DNA of 19,680 nucleotides from Treponema sp. (GCA_031289935.1 JAITON010000059.1:1-19680); one strand, 5' to 3'; numbered from the stretch's first letter, positions 1-7,908 are shown. Made by a program: numbers and translations. The notes: generated by a model not told the origin, from the sequence alone.

Positions 1-2
1 TC

Positions 3-830
3 GGGGTGCTCTACCTCAATCTCCTCAACAGGAAGGGCAGGTTTAGCAGGATCCCGGGGGATACGCTGATTTCGGGCTCCGTAACCGTGGATACCTTCCA
101 GGACGAGGGGGAAATCCCCATTGCCGAGAGCGTGGACAAGCTGAGTATCCAGGCGGCCCTGGTGGTCCTGGCCTATTTGCTCAGCTATCTGGTGATCCGG
201 GGCCTGAGCTCCCTGGCGGGGCTTTTGGGCCCGGGGATCGCCGGTACGGTAAGCACCCTGCTCTGGGGCTTTAACTTTATCATCGGCTCCGTGGTGGCCA
301 TGCTGATCCGGGCCCTCTTCAAGTCCCTGCGCCGCCGTTCGGTGATGACCCTCCAGTATCAGAACAACTATCTCCTGAACCGGCTTTCGGGCCTGGCTTT
401 TGATGTGATGATTATCTGCGGGGTGGCCTCCATCAATATTGCGGACTTGCAAGGGCTCTGGTTCCCCTTTATCCTGCTTTCGGCAGCCGGGGCCCTGGTA
501 ACTCTGGTCTACCTCCGGTGGATCTGCAAGAAGCTCTACCCCGGCTATTACTACGAGGGGCTGCTGAGTATGTACGGCATGATGACCGGTACTATCTCCA
601 GCGGCGTGCTCCTGCTCCGGGAGCTTGACCCCGGCTACCGGACCCCGGCGGCCAACAACCTGGTTACCGGCAGCTCCTTTGCGGTGCTCTTCGGCGCGCC
701 TATGCTGGCCCTTATCGGTATCGCCCCCACCAGCCCGGCTATGAGTTTTACGGCCCTGGGTCTTATGGGGGTCTATATGGTCCTGCTGCTTCTCTTTATG
801 CTCCTGGCAGGGAAAAAGAAAGCGAGGTAA
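3..830 (+). CDS. Sodium/glutamate symporter (GltS-type), C-terminal part, 5' truncated by window
   Basis: This is the C-terminal part of an integral membrane transporter; the reading frame is open to the window edge, so the GTG at 6 is probably an internal valine. A polar loop (residues about 15–45 of the visible part) is followed by roughly seven hydrophobic segments. The stretch with MMTGTISSGVLLLRELDP and the later ANNLVTGSSF resembles the second inverted-repeat half of GltS-family sodium:glutamate carriers, where similar small-residue motifs form the substrate and sodium site. I assign it from these motifs and the helix layout, not from the N-terminus, which is missing. It would import glutamate or a related dicarboxylate with sodium. 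It ends with TAA at 828–830, directly against the start of the MATE gene in the same frame, so the two are likely co-transcribed. An uncharacterised symporter of the same fold remains possible. Confidence 0.7.
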   Translation, partial: GVLYLNLLNRKGRFSRIPGDTLISGSVTVDTFQDEGEIPIAESVDKLSIQAALVVLAYLLSYLVIRGLSSLAGLLGPGIAGTVSTLLWGFNFIIGSVVAMLIRALFKSLRRRSVMTLQYQNNYLLNRLSGLAFDVMIICGVASINIADLQGLWFPFILLSAAGALVTLVYLRWICKKLYPGYYYEGLLSMYGMMTGTISSGVLLLRELDPGYRTPAANNLVTGSSFAVLFGAPMLALIGIAPTSPAMSFTALGLMGVYMVLLLLFMLLAGKKKAR

Positions 831-833
831 TGC

Positions 834-2201
834 CTGAACAGCCCCCGCGCAAAGCCCGCCGCCAGAGGCCGCTTATTCTACCGGAGCCTCTTTGTCCTGG
901 CTCTGCCTATTATGCTGCAAAACCTGATCAACGCCCTGGTAAACATGGTGGACACGGTGATGATCGGCCGGCTGGGCACGGTGGAAATCGCCGCCGTGGG
1001 TCTGGGAAACGAGGTCTTCTTCCTCTACAACATGTTCCTCTTTGGGATCTGTTCCGGGGGCAGTATCTTTACGGCCCAATTCTGGGGCAAGCAGGATATT
1101 CCCGGCCTGCGGAAGAATACGGGCCTCTGCATGATCCTGGCCCTGGGTATGGGGCTCCTCTTTACCCTGGCGGCGGCCTGCTTCCCTGAGGGGGTCATCG
1201 GTATCTATTCCCGGGACCCGGCGGTGATCGCCGCCGGCGGGGCCTATCTCCACAGCCTGAGCCCGGCCTTTTTCCCCTTTGCGGTGAGTTTTGTCTTTAC
1301 CAGCGGCCTCCGTTCCATCGAACGGGTCAGGCTCCCCATGGTAAGCACCCTCATTGCCCTGTCCCTGAACATCAGCCTGAACTACCTCTTTATCTTTGGC
1401 GCGGGGCCGGTCCCGGCTATGGGGGTCGTGGGGGCGGCCTATGCCACGGTAATCGCCCGGATTACCGAGACGGTCATCCTCGTGCTGGTGAGCTACGGCC
1501 GCCGCTACGCGCTGGCGGGGCGGTTCCGGGAACTGCTGGGCTTTGACGGGGCCTTTGTCCGGCGGTTCCTCCGTATTGCCGCCCCGGTAATGGCCAACGA
1601 GATTCTCTGGTCTATCGGGATTACGACCCAGAGCCTGATCATGGCGCGGACCGGCACCGGGGCGGCGGCGGCTTTTAATATTACCCATACGGTGTCGAAC
1701 CTTACCTGGGTCTTCTTTATGGGGACCGGTAACGCGGCGGGGGTGCTGGTGGGCAAGAAGATCGGCGCCGGGGCCGAGGCCGAGGCCCGGGACGATGCGG
1801 GCCGGATTACCCGCTTCGCCTTCCTGGCGGCTATTGGGGCGGGGCTGCTCCTCTTCCCCCTTTCCCGGGCCCTGCCCTGGCTTTTCAAGCTAACCCCCGA
1901 GGTCCTGGCCCTCAGCTCACTGATGCTTCTTATGATGGGCCTGTGCTATCCTTTTAACGCCTTTAATATGACCATGATCGTAGGGGTCTGCCGGGCCGGG
2001 GGGGACACGGTCTTCTGCGCCCTCTACGACCTCCTTTTTCTCTGGGGCGTGTCGGTCCCCTTGTCGGCTCTGGCAGCCTTCGTCTTCCACGCGCCGGTCT
2101 GGGTTATCTTTCTTTGCCTCTCCCTGGAAAACCCCCTCAAGATGATTCTGGGCTTCTGGCGGCTCCGCTCAGGGAAGTGGCTCCACAACGTGGTCAACTA
2201 G
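834..2201 (+). CDS. MATE family efflux transporter
   Basis: A multidrug/toxin extrusion (MATE) family antiporter that would expel organic cations or metabolites using a sodium or proton gradient. The N-terminus has the family pattern LPIMLQNLINALVNMVDTVM followed by IGRLGTVEIAAVGLGN. About twelve hydrophobic segments follow, in two halves, the second starting near IAAPVMANEILWSIG. The first ATG in frame (912) would cut into the first membrane helix. Family similarity clearly extends upstream (FYRSLFVLALPIML), and the frame stays open back to the preceding TAA at 828–830. The only plausible initiator there is CTG at 834, with GAGGT (824–828) 5 nt before it, giving about 455 residues, the usual MATE length. 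An ATG at 830 overlaps the upstream stop but is in another frame. The start is therefore uncertain, though the family call is secure. The gene is co-directional with and abuts the symporter gene. Confidence 0.88.
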   Translation: MNSPRAKPAARGRLFYRSLFVLALPIMLQNLINALVNMVDTVMIGRLGTVEIAAVGLGNEVFFLYNMFLFGICSGGSIFTAQFWGKQDIPGLRKNTGLCMILALGMGLLFTLAAACFPEGVIGIYSRDPAVIAAGGAYLHSLSPAFFPFAVSFVFTSGLRSIERVRLPMVSTLIALSLNISLNYLFIFGAGPVPAMGVVGAAYATVIARITETVILVLVSYGRRYALAGRFRELLGFDGAFVRRFLRIAAPVMANEILWSIGITTQSLIMARTGTGAAAAFNITHTVSNLTWVFFMGTGNAAGVLVGKKIGAGAEAEARDDAGRITRFAFLAAIGAGLLLFPLSRALPWLFKLTPEVLALSSLMLLMMGLCYPFNAFNMTMIVGVCRAGGDTVFCALYDLLFLWGVSVPLSALAAFVFHAPVWVIFLCLSLENPLKMILGFWRLRSGKWLHNVVN

Positions 2202-2331
2202 GGGTACGCCGGGGCCGGCCGGATGGGGACGGGAGGAACGTCCCGGTCACGGTAGCCTGGGCCCCGCAGCCGGTAGAGGCGGCGGCCGTCAGGGCCCGGA
2301 AAACCGCTCCCTGGACGAGGGAAGCGCGGCG
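2202..2331. other. Intergenic region between convergent genes
   Basis: This 130-base spacer separates the MATE gene (+) from the RseC-like gene (-). It contains a small inverted repeat, GGGACG / CGTCCC, around 2226–2244 with a 7-nt loop. There is no T-run on either strand, so it is at best a weak stem-loop and I do not call it a terminator. No convincing ORF is seen. Confidence 0.4.
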
Positions 2332-2727
2332 TTAAACCAGGCGGATAATTCTGGGGAGGGATCCCTTCGGTGCGCCGAAGGGCCGGCGGTAGATGATCAG
2401 GGCGGTGATAAAGAGGGCCGCTATGGAGAGGGCCGAGCGGAGGGGATCGCCCCAGGCCGGGAGCCCCGTAAGGGCCCAGACCGCGATGAAGGCCGCTGCC
2501 GGAGGGGCCAGGGTCCGGAGCGCTTCCCCTGCAATGCTCCGCCGGGGAATCTCCAGTTCCACGGCCTGACCCGGCTTAAGGGGGAGGTCCCCTGTGTTCT
2601 CCCCGGAGATCAGGCGCCCGGCGGCCTTGCAGTCCTGGTTCACGCAGCCGTAACAGCCCTCCCGGGCCCGGAGCGCCACGGTAACGGTCCGGCCTTCGAT
2701 TGCCTGGACAAATCCGGTTTCACGCAC
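2332..2727 (-). CDS. RseC/MucC-like (SoxR-reducing system) small membrane protein
   Basis: A 131-residue protein resembling RseC/MucC: a short N-terminal domain with clustered cysteines, then two membrane helices. Family members modulate sigma-E signalling or help reduce SoxR; the role here is unknown. Visible features are Cys25, Cys28 and Cys33 (GCYGCVNQDC), a beta-rich stretch (LPLKPGQAVELEIP) and two hydrophobic segments at about 68–88 and 92–112, with a basic tail. I place the start at GTG 2727–2725, because upstream in-frame sequence is arginine/proline-rich and lies in another frame of the neighbouring gene. GGAG lies about 9 nt before the GTG. The start overlaps the stop of the upstream YmdB-like gene by 8 nt (GTGCGTGA), which suggests translational coupling and places it last in a three-gene operon. 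It is shorter than E. coli RseC, with one Cys pair plus a third Cys instead of the usual four. Confidence 0.72.
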   Translation of the reverse strand: MRETGFVQAIEGRTVTVALRAREGCYGCVNQDCKAAGRLISGENTGDLPLKPGQAVELEIPRRSIAGEALRTLAPPAAAFIAVWALTGLPAWGDPLRSALSIAALFITALIIYRRPFGAPKGSLPRIIRLV

Positions 2728-3583
2728 CGGCCTGCTCCAGCGGCGCCTCGACGGCCGCTCCCTCAGCCTCCTGCGCCGGGGCGGGCAGGGGAGCGGCCAG
2801 AGGCGGCAGCTCGTGGCGGATTCGGTGGATTGACAGGGCCCGGCCATTCTGGTCCAACTCAATGAGCGCCCCTTGTAACGCGCAGGGGCCCCAGGCTTCC
2901 CGGGTCCAGTCGGGGATACCGCTGAGGTATTCCTGGATACGGCTTGCGGCGTCGGAGCCCCCCACGGAATTGATGGCCCCGGTGCGGCCTGCGTCGCTGA
3001 TCACCGCCGTGCCCCCCGGGAGTATCGCCTCATCGGCAGTCTGGACCCGTGTATGGGAGCCGATCATGGCGGAACAGCGCCCGGCCGCCGCCGCGAAAAG
3101 GGCCAGCTTTTCTGCCGTGGCCTGGGCGTGCACATCAATAATCACATAAGGAGTTTCCCGCCGGAGCCGCTCCAGGAGTTCCGGCAGCCGGGCCATGGGA
3201 TTATCCCCGTGGAGCCTGATAAAGCCGCTCTGCCCCAGGAGTACCGCCACGGCAATCTTCCGGTCCCCGGCCTTAAAGACCCGGGCGCCCCGGCCCGGAG
3301 CGGCGGCGTTTAAGTTTTCTGGTCGCAGCACATAGGGGAGCTTTTCCAAATTTTCCACGAGGTCTTTCTTGTAGAAACAACATTCCCCGGTGGTCAGTAC
3401 ATCGGCCCCTAGTTTGCGGAGATAGCCCGCATGGTTCTTGCCCAGGCCGCTCCCCCCGGTAACACCATCGGCGCAGAGGATGGTAAAATCGGCGCCGTAA
3501 CGCTTTTGAACTTCCGGCAGGCCCTTTTTGACGGCGTAAAGCCCGGCCTTACCTACCACCTCGGCTACATAAAGGATTTTCAT
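2720..3583 (-). CDS. YmdB-like metallophosphoesterase homologue with altered metal site
   Basis: A 287-residue member of the YmdB/TIGR00282 calcineurin-like family; family members such as B. subtilis YmdB are phosphodiesterases affecting cyclic nucleotides and colony development. The fold markers align along the length: MKILYVAEVVG at the start, VLRPENLN near 85–92, DVHAQATAEK near 150–159 and GSHTRVQTAD at 175–184. Several metal ligands expected from YmdB are changed. Asp8 is Glu8, the Glu-Asn pair at 39/40 is Asp-Gly, the Asn-His pair at 67/68 is Glu-Cys, and the second His of HTH is Arg179; His152 and His177 remain. It may therefore bind different metals or be non-catalytic. The C-terminal 25 residues are Ala/Pro/Glu-rich and look disordered. 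The ATG at 3583 has AGGGAG about 5 nt upstream, and the gene starts one base after the TPR gene's stop. Confidence 0.8.
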   Translation of the reverse strand: MKILYVAEVVGKAGLYAVKKGLPEVQKRYGADFTILCADGVTGGSGLGKNHAGYLRKLGADVLTTGECCFYKKDLVENLEKLPYVLRPENLNAAAPGRGARVFKAGDRKIAVAVLLGQSGFIRLHGDNPMARLPELLERLRRETPYVIIDVHAQATAEKLALFAAAAGRCSAMIGSHTRVQTADEAILPGGTAVISDAGRTGAINSVGGSDAASRIQEYLSGIPDWTREAWGPCALQGALIELDQNGRALSIHRIRHELPPLAAPLPAPAQEAEGAAVEAPLEQAGA

Positions 3584-3584
3584 G

Positions 3585-4121
3585 CTATCTCCCTGGACGG
3601 CCGGTCCCGGCGTCTAGTTCTGCCAGGACCCGGCTGAATTCCAACGCTGCCCGGTAATCTTTCAGTTCCCGGCACGTGTCCCGGAGATTAAACAGGGCAT
3701 TGTAGTAGAGGGGCGCCCAACGGACCGCCTCCTCGAAACAGTAGCGGGCTTCCTCGTAGCGGCTTTCCCGAAAGCGGAGGACCCCCAGATTGTTCCAGGC
3801 CCTGGGGGAGAAGGAGTCCCGTTCCAGGGCGGAATGGTAGCAGGACTCGGCGGCCTCAAACTGTTTTAACTCGTAGTAAATCAGACCCATGGAAAACCAG
3901 GCGTCGGCCTGGGCATCGTCAATACTGATGGCCCGCTGAAAACTGTCCAGGGCTTCCTCGTAGTCCCCGCTCTTCTGCTGGGCAATCCCCAGATTGGTCC
4001 AGAGCAGGGGGTTTTCCGGCTCCATGACCAGGGCCCGCTGGAAAAGACCGATAGCTTCGGCCGGCCGGTTCGCCTCGGTTAGGGCCACCCCTGAATCATT
4101 CAATAAAGCCGCGTTTTCCAT
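3585..4121 (-). CDS. Tetratricopeptide repeat protein
   Basis: A 178-residue soluble protein made almost entirely of about five TPR units of 34 residues, beginning near residues 4, 38, 72, 106 and 140. Typical TPR positions are visible: WTNLGIAQQKSGDYEEALDS, AWFSMGLIYYELKQFEAAES, and AWNNLGVLRFRESRYEEARY. TPRs are protein-protein docking scaffolds, so no enzymatic function is implied. No signal peptide or membrane helix is seen, so it should be cytoplasmic. It is the first gene of the minus-strand operon with the YmdB-like and RseC-like genes. The ATG at 4121 lacks an obvious Shine-Dalgarno sequence. A TATACT hexamer ends about 10 nt upstream, so the message may be leaderless or nearly so. 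The family call is certain; the partner is unknown. Confidence 0.88.
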   Translation of the reverse strand: MENAALLNDSGVALTEANRPAEAIGLFQRALVMEPENPLLWTNLGIAQQKSGDYEEALDSFQRAISIDDAQADAWFSMGLIYYELKQFEAAESCYHSALERDSFSPRAWNNLGVLRFRESRYEEARYCFEEAVRWAPLYYNALFNLRDTCRELKDYRAALEFSRVLAELDAGTGRPGR

Positions 4122-4192
4122 AGGTTTATCAGTATACCAGGACCGGGGAAAAAGGTATAGCCAATCCCTCCGCTTTCCACTATGCTGTGGCC
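4122..4192. promoter_or_regulatory. Divergent intergenic promoter region (TPR operon / purA)
   Basis: This 71-bp spacer must hold promoters for both directions. On the minus strand, TATACT (4132–4137) lies about 10 nt before the TPR start. On the plus strand, TATGCT (4181–4186) lies 6 nt before the purA ATG at 4193. Neither has a good TTGACA partner at 17 bp, and neither gene has a clear Shine-Dalgarno sequence. Both -10 assignments are tentative. Confidence 0.35.
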
Positions 4193-5419
4193 ATGAATGT
4201 CGTGGTGATCGGCGCCCAGTGGGGCGATGAGGGAAAGGGTAAAATTGTCGATTATCTGGCTAACGAAGCCCAGATTATTGTCCGGTTCTCCGGGGGGGCC
4301 AACGCAGGGCATACTATTGTCATCGGGGACGAGCAGTACGCCCTTCACCTGATCCCCTCGGGGATTCTCTACCCGGACAAGCTCGTGGTTCTGGGCGCCG
4401 GTATGGTCATCGACCCGGTGGCCCTCTTCAGTGAGCTCAAGATGCTCAAGGACCGGGGGATCGATACCACGGGCCGGGTCTTTATCAGCGACCGGGCCCA
4501 CCTGGTGCTGCCCCGGTACATCCAGGTTGACAAGGACCGGGACCTGGCTCGGGAAAAGCCCATCGGTACCACGGGCCAGGGTATCGGCATCGCCTATTCC
4601 ATGAAGAGCGACCGGGACGGTATTCGCATTGCTGACCTGGCCTGGCAGGAGAAGTTCGCCGAGCTGGAAGCTGGGGACCGGGACTTTCTGGCCCCCTACA
4701 CGGAGCGGCTTCGGGAGATGTCCATCGACCTGGCCTATTTCCTTATGCACCACCGGAACGCCCAGGTACTCTTCGAGGGCGCCCAGGGGGCGCTCCTGGA
4801 TCTGGACCTGGGGACTTATCCCTATGTATCCAGCGGCATGTCCAACGCTGCCGGGGCGGCCATCGGGGGCTGTGTGGGGCCCCGCCGCCTGGACAGGATC
4901 CTGGGGGTCTTTAAGGCCTATACCACCCGGGTGGGCAATGGCCCTTTCCCCAGCGAGTTTGACCCCGAGAGCGAGGACGATCTCTGCCGCTTTACCCGGG
5001 AGACGGGCCGGGAGTACGGCGTTACCACGGGCCGGCCCCGGCGTTGCGGCTACCTGGATCTGGTAGCCCTGCGCTACGCCTGCCTGACCAACTCCATCGA
5101 CAGCCTGGTGATGACCCACCTGGATGTCTACGACAGCCTGGACGAAATCAAGGCCTGTGTGGCCTATCGTATCGGCGACCGGATTGTGGAGGACTTCCCC
5201 GCCTCGGTGGAGGCCCTGAACCGGGCCAAGCCGGTACTCCGCAGCTTCCGGGGCTGGAAGCGGCCTCTCTCTAATGCTCTGACCTACGAGGAGTTCCCCG
5301 TGCCGACCATGGAATATATCGAGTTCATCGAGCGCTTCTGCGAAACTCCAGTGAGTATCGTCTCCGTGGGCTACGATCGCAAAGAGACCATCATCCGCAA
5401 GAGTCCCTGGCTGAAATAA
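4193..5419 (+). CDS. purA: Adenylosuccinate synthetase
   Basis: PurA joins IMP and aspartate using GTP to give adenylosuccinate, the first committed step to AMP, in the cytoplasm. The diagnostic N-terminal P-loop-like motif GAQWGDEGKGK is at residues 7–17 with catalytic Asp12, followed by GGANAGHT with catalytic His40. Further family blocks are IGTTGQGIG, FEGAQGALLDLDLGTYP, RVGNGPFPSE and VTTGRPRRCGYLDLVALR. The protein is 408 residues, slightly shorter than the usual 425–430. Some usually invariant positions differ: GQGIGI replaces GRGIGP, and VSSGMSNAAG replaces VTSSNTTAG. It is thus a divergent but apparently complete enzyme. I prefer ATG 4193 to the GTG at 4187 because the family motif begins immediately after it. 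It is followed 15 nt later by guaA, pairing the AMP and GMP branch enzymes. Confidence 0.95.
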   Translation: MNVVVIGAQWGDEGKGKIVDYLANEAQIIVRFSGGANAGHTIVIGDEQYALHLIPSGILYPDKLVVLGAGMVIDPVALFSELKMLKDRGIDTTGRVFISDRAHLVLPRYIQVDKDRDLAREKPIGTTGQGIGIAYSMKSDRDGIRIADLAWQEKFAELEAGDRDFLAPYTERLREMSIDLAYFLMHHRNAQVLFEGAQGALLDLDLGTYPYVSSGMSNAAGAAIGGCVGPRRLDRILGVFKAYTTRVGNGPFPSEFDPESEDDLCRFTRETGREYGVTTGRPRRCGYLDLVALRYACLTNSIDSLVMTHLDVYDSLDEIKACVAYRIGDRIVEDFPASVEALNRAKPVLRSFRGWKRPLSNALTYEEFPVPTMEYIEFIERFCETPVSIVSVGYDRKETIIRKSPWLK

Positions 5420-5434
5420 TAGGCGGCGAAAATT

Positions 5435-7126
5435 ATGGACAAGATACTGATACTGGACTTCGGGAGCCAGACCACGGCGCTGATCGGCCGGCGTATCCGG
5501 GAGATGGGGGTCTACACGGAGATCATCCCTGGCGACAGCCTCCTGGGCGGCGAAACCCTAGCTGAGGTCCGGGGAATTGTCCTCTCGGGCAGCCCAGAGT
5601 CGGTCTACAGCCCCGAGAGCGCGGCGCCGGATCCCCGGGTCTATAGTGGCAGCTTGCCGTTGCTCGGTATCTGCTACGGCTTCCAGCGCATGAACTACGA
5701 CAACGGCGGCCTGGTGGAGGCCCTCCCCGAACGGGAATACGGACGGAAGCAGGTGAGGATGCTCGGCAACGAAATTGCCGGAGAGAATGGGGACCCGGCC
5801 CAGGTTGAGCGGATGGCGCGGTTCCTGGCGGGCTTCGACCCCCGGATCAGCCGCCAACAGATATGTTCCGGAGGCGTCAAGGCCGCATCCAGCGTGTCCT
5901 TTACCGCCTGGATGAGCCACGGCGACACCCTGACCCGGCTTGCGCCGGGCTTCCGGCAGTACGGCACCAGCGAGACAGGATACCCGGCGGTAGTTATCCA
6001 CGAAGACAGGCCCTGGTTCGGTCTCCAGTTTCACCCTGAGGTGAGCCACTGCGAACGGGGCATGGAGATTTTGGCGGCCTTCAGCTTCGGGGTTTGCCAC
6101 TGTAAGACCGGCTGGACCATGGAGCGTTATATAGAAGAAATCAGGGCCTCCCTCCCGGCACGGCTGGGGGATACGCAGGGCGCACACGCGCAAGCACCGG
6201 TACTGCTCCTTATTTCCGGGGGGGTTGATTCCACGGTGGCCGGGGCATTACTCCTCAAGACCCTGGACCCGGAGCGGCTACACCTGATGTACCTGGACAC
6301 GGGCCTTATGCGGAAGGGCGAAACCGCCGGGGTAGAGGCCGGGCTCAGGCGGCTCGGCGCCCGACACCTCCACATCATCGACTGCGGGGAGGCGTTTCTG
6401 GGAGCTCTCAAGGGGCTCGAGGACCCGGAGGCCAAGCGACGGGCCATCGGCGACCTCTTCATCACGATTCAGGAGCGGGAAGTGGCCCGGCTGGGCTTGC
6501 CGGAAAACTGCTTCCTGGCCCAGGGCACCCTCTATACGGACCTTATCGAGAGCGGCAAGGGGGTGGGTAAAAAGGCCCATCTCATCAAGAGCCACCACAA
6601 TGTGGGCAGCCCCCTGGTAGAGGCCAAGCGGAAGGCTGGCCGCATCATCGAGCCCCTGGACCGGCTCTACAAAGACGAGGTGCGCCGCCTGGGCCGCCTC
6701 CTGGGGGTTGACGAGGAGGTGGTCCGCCGCCACCCCTTTCCCGGGCCGGGCTTGGGGGTCCGTATCCTGGGGGAGGTAACTCGGGAAAAGTGCGATATTC
6801 TGCGGGAAGCCGATGCCATCTTTATCGAGGAATTGAAGAAGCGGACCACGCCCCAGGGTAAGTCCCTCTATGATGATATCTGGCAGGCCTTTGCGGTACT
6901 CCTGCCTATCCGCTCCGTAGGGGTGGCCGGGGATATCCGCAAGTACGGCTGGGTCCTGGCCCTCCGCGCTGTAACCAGCGCCGACGGCATGACCGCCGAC
7001 GTCTACCCTTTCCCTGCCGGGGATTTGCTGGAAATCTCCACCCTGATCACCAACGCGGTGCCGGAGATCGGGCGGGTTACCTACGACATATCGAGCAAGC
7101 CCCCGGCTACCATCGAGTGGGAATAA
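5435..7126 (+). CDS. guaA: GMP synthase (glutamine-hydrolysing)
   Basis: GuaA converts XMP to GMP using ATP and ammonia from glutamine. The N-terminal class I amidotransferase domain begins ILDFGSQTTALIGRRIRE, with nucleophile Cys80 in GICYGFQ and the His/Glu pair in FHPEVSH near residues 197–199. The ATP-pyrophosphatase domain has the PP-loop SGGVDST near 259. The C-terminal dimerisation domain carries HPFPGPGLGVR and ends KPPATIEWE as in the family. At 563 residues it is longer than the usual 510–525. About 25 extra residues lie in the amidotransferase domain between REYG (100–103) and WMSHGD (159), including GENGDPAQVERMARFLAGF. The loop between domains is also slightly long. AGGCGG at 5420–5425 sits about 9 nt before the ATG. 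Its stop overlaps the birA start (TAATG), suggesting coupled translation. Confidence 0.96.
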   Translation: MDKILILDFGSQTTALIGRRIREMGVYTEIIPGDSLLGGETLAEVRGIVLSGSPESVYSPESAAPDPRVYSGSLPLLGICYGFQRMNYDNGGLVEALPEREYGRKQVRMLGNEIAGENGDPAQVERMARFLAGFDPRISRQQICSGGVKAASSVSFTAWMSHGDTLTRLAPGFRQYGTSETGYPAVVIHEDRPWFGLQFHPEVSHCERGMEILAAFSFGVCHCKTGWTMERYIEEIRASLPARLGDTQGAHAQAPVLLLISGGVDSTVAGALLLKTLDPERLHLMYLDTGLMRKGETAGVEAGLRRLGARHLHIIDCGEAFLGALKGLEDPEAKRRAIGDLFITIQEREVARLGLPENCFLAQGTLYTDLIESGKGVGKKAHLIKSHHNVGSPLVEAKRKAGRIIEPLDRLYKDEVRRLGRLLGVDEEVVRRHPFPGPGLGVRILGEVTREKCDILREADAIFIEELKKRTTPQGKSLYDDIWQAFAVLLPIRSVGVAGDIRKYGWVLALRAVTSADGMTADVYPFPAGDLLEISTLITNAVPEIGRVTYDISSKPPATIEWE

Positions 7127-7908
7127 TGCCCCACCACGATCTCCGCCGCGTGCATGTGGATAGCCCCTTTGACGCGCCGGTTCTGTACCGGGAAACCGTA
7201 ACCAGCACTATGGACGAGGCCCGGAAACTGAGCTCTAAAATCTCCCCCCACGGTACGGTTATCATTGCCGGGTATCAGACCCAGGGAAGGGGCCGCATCC
7301 GGGGCCGTCCCTGGACCGCCAGCCGGGGGCAGAACCTTTCCTGTACGATTATCCTCCGCTATGCCCCGGGGGAGATCCCCCCGGCCATCACCCTGCGGAC
7401 GGGCCTGGCCCTGGCCCTGGCTCTGGAGGACTTTGCCCCAGCCCTGAGTGGCCGTGTCAGGGTGAAGTGGCCCAACGACATCATGCTGGACACGAAAAAA
7501 GCCGCCGGTATCCTCACCGAGGCCGGCGGTGAGGTGGTCTACATTGGTATCGGCGTGAACCTGGCCCAGACCGAATTCCCCCCGGACTATGCCGCCAAGG
7601 CCACGAGCCTTCTCCTGGCCGGCATTTCCGAGGCGGCCGCCCCGGAAGCCCGCTTCAAGCTCCTGGGGTATATCCTCCTCCGCCTCCACGCCGAACTGGG
7701 GCCGGACACCGGTTCCTGGCGCGGACGGCTTGAGGCGCGGCTCTACCGGCTCGGCGGGAATGTCAGCTTCGCCCCCGGCGCGGCGGATTCCGGGGAACTG
7801 GTCAGGGGCAGGCTCGCCGGTATCGGCGAGGATGGGGAACTGCTCATCGTCCCGGAAGGGGAGGCCGGTCCACGGGCCTTTGTTACCGGGGAGCTAGGGA
7901 GGCGCTGA
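7126..7908 (+). CDS. birA: Biotin--[acetyl-CoA-carboxylase] ligase, no DNA-binding domain
   Basis: Biotin-protein ligase activates biotin to biotinyl-AMP and transfers it to the lysine of biotin carrier proteins in the cytoplasm. Visible motifs are VTSTMDEARK, the biotinyl-AMP loop GRGRIRGRPW, the substrate-site stretch VKWPNDIML, KKAAGILTE, and GIGVNLAQTEFP. The C-terminal SH3-like subdomain follows (LVRGRLAGIGEDGELLI). At 260 residues it lacks the N-terminal winged helix of E. coli BirA, so it is a class I enzyme without repressor function. I chose ATG 7126, which overlaps the guaA stop by one base, over the GTG at 7117 inside guaA. No biotin synthesis genes are nearby, so the link to purine genes is positional. 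A terminator follows at 7988–8031. Confidence 0.92.
   Translation: MPHHDLRRVHVDSPFDAPVLYRETVTSTMDEARKLSSKISPHGTVIIAGYQTQGRGRIRGRPWTASRGQNLSCTIILRYAPGEIPPAITLRTGLALALALEDFAPALSGRVRVKWPNDIMLDTKKAAGILTEAGGEVVYIGIGVNLAQTEFPPDYAAKATSLLLAGISEAAAPEARFKLLGYILLRLHAELGPDTGSWRGRLEARLYRLGGNVSFAPGAADSGELVRGRLAGIGEDGELLIVPEGEAGPRAFVTGELGRR

Noticed and set aside
830..1189. 119-codon plus-strand ORF starting at the ATG that overlaps the symporter stop
   Set aside because: Its product is arginine/proline/glycine-rich with no family pattern, while the MATE frame is coding through the same stretch; kept only as evidence in the start-site question.
2202..2222. Third copy of the dispersed repeat after the MATE gene (GGGGTACGCCGGGG)
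   Set aside because: Only about 9 bases (GGGTACGCC) match and both dyads are missing, so chance is sufficient.
2728..2862. N-terminal extension of the RseC-like protein
   Set aside because: The extra 45 residues are Arg/Pro/Ser-rich and are the out-of-frame reading of the YmdB-like gene; GTG 2727 fits the family start.
4100..5119. 339-codon minus-strand ORF opposite purA
   Set aside because: purA has unmistakable motifs on the plus strand; the antisense product shows no domain pattern and its start region overlaps the divergent TPR gene.
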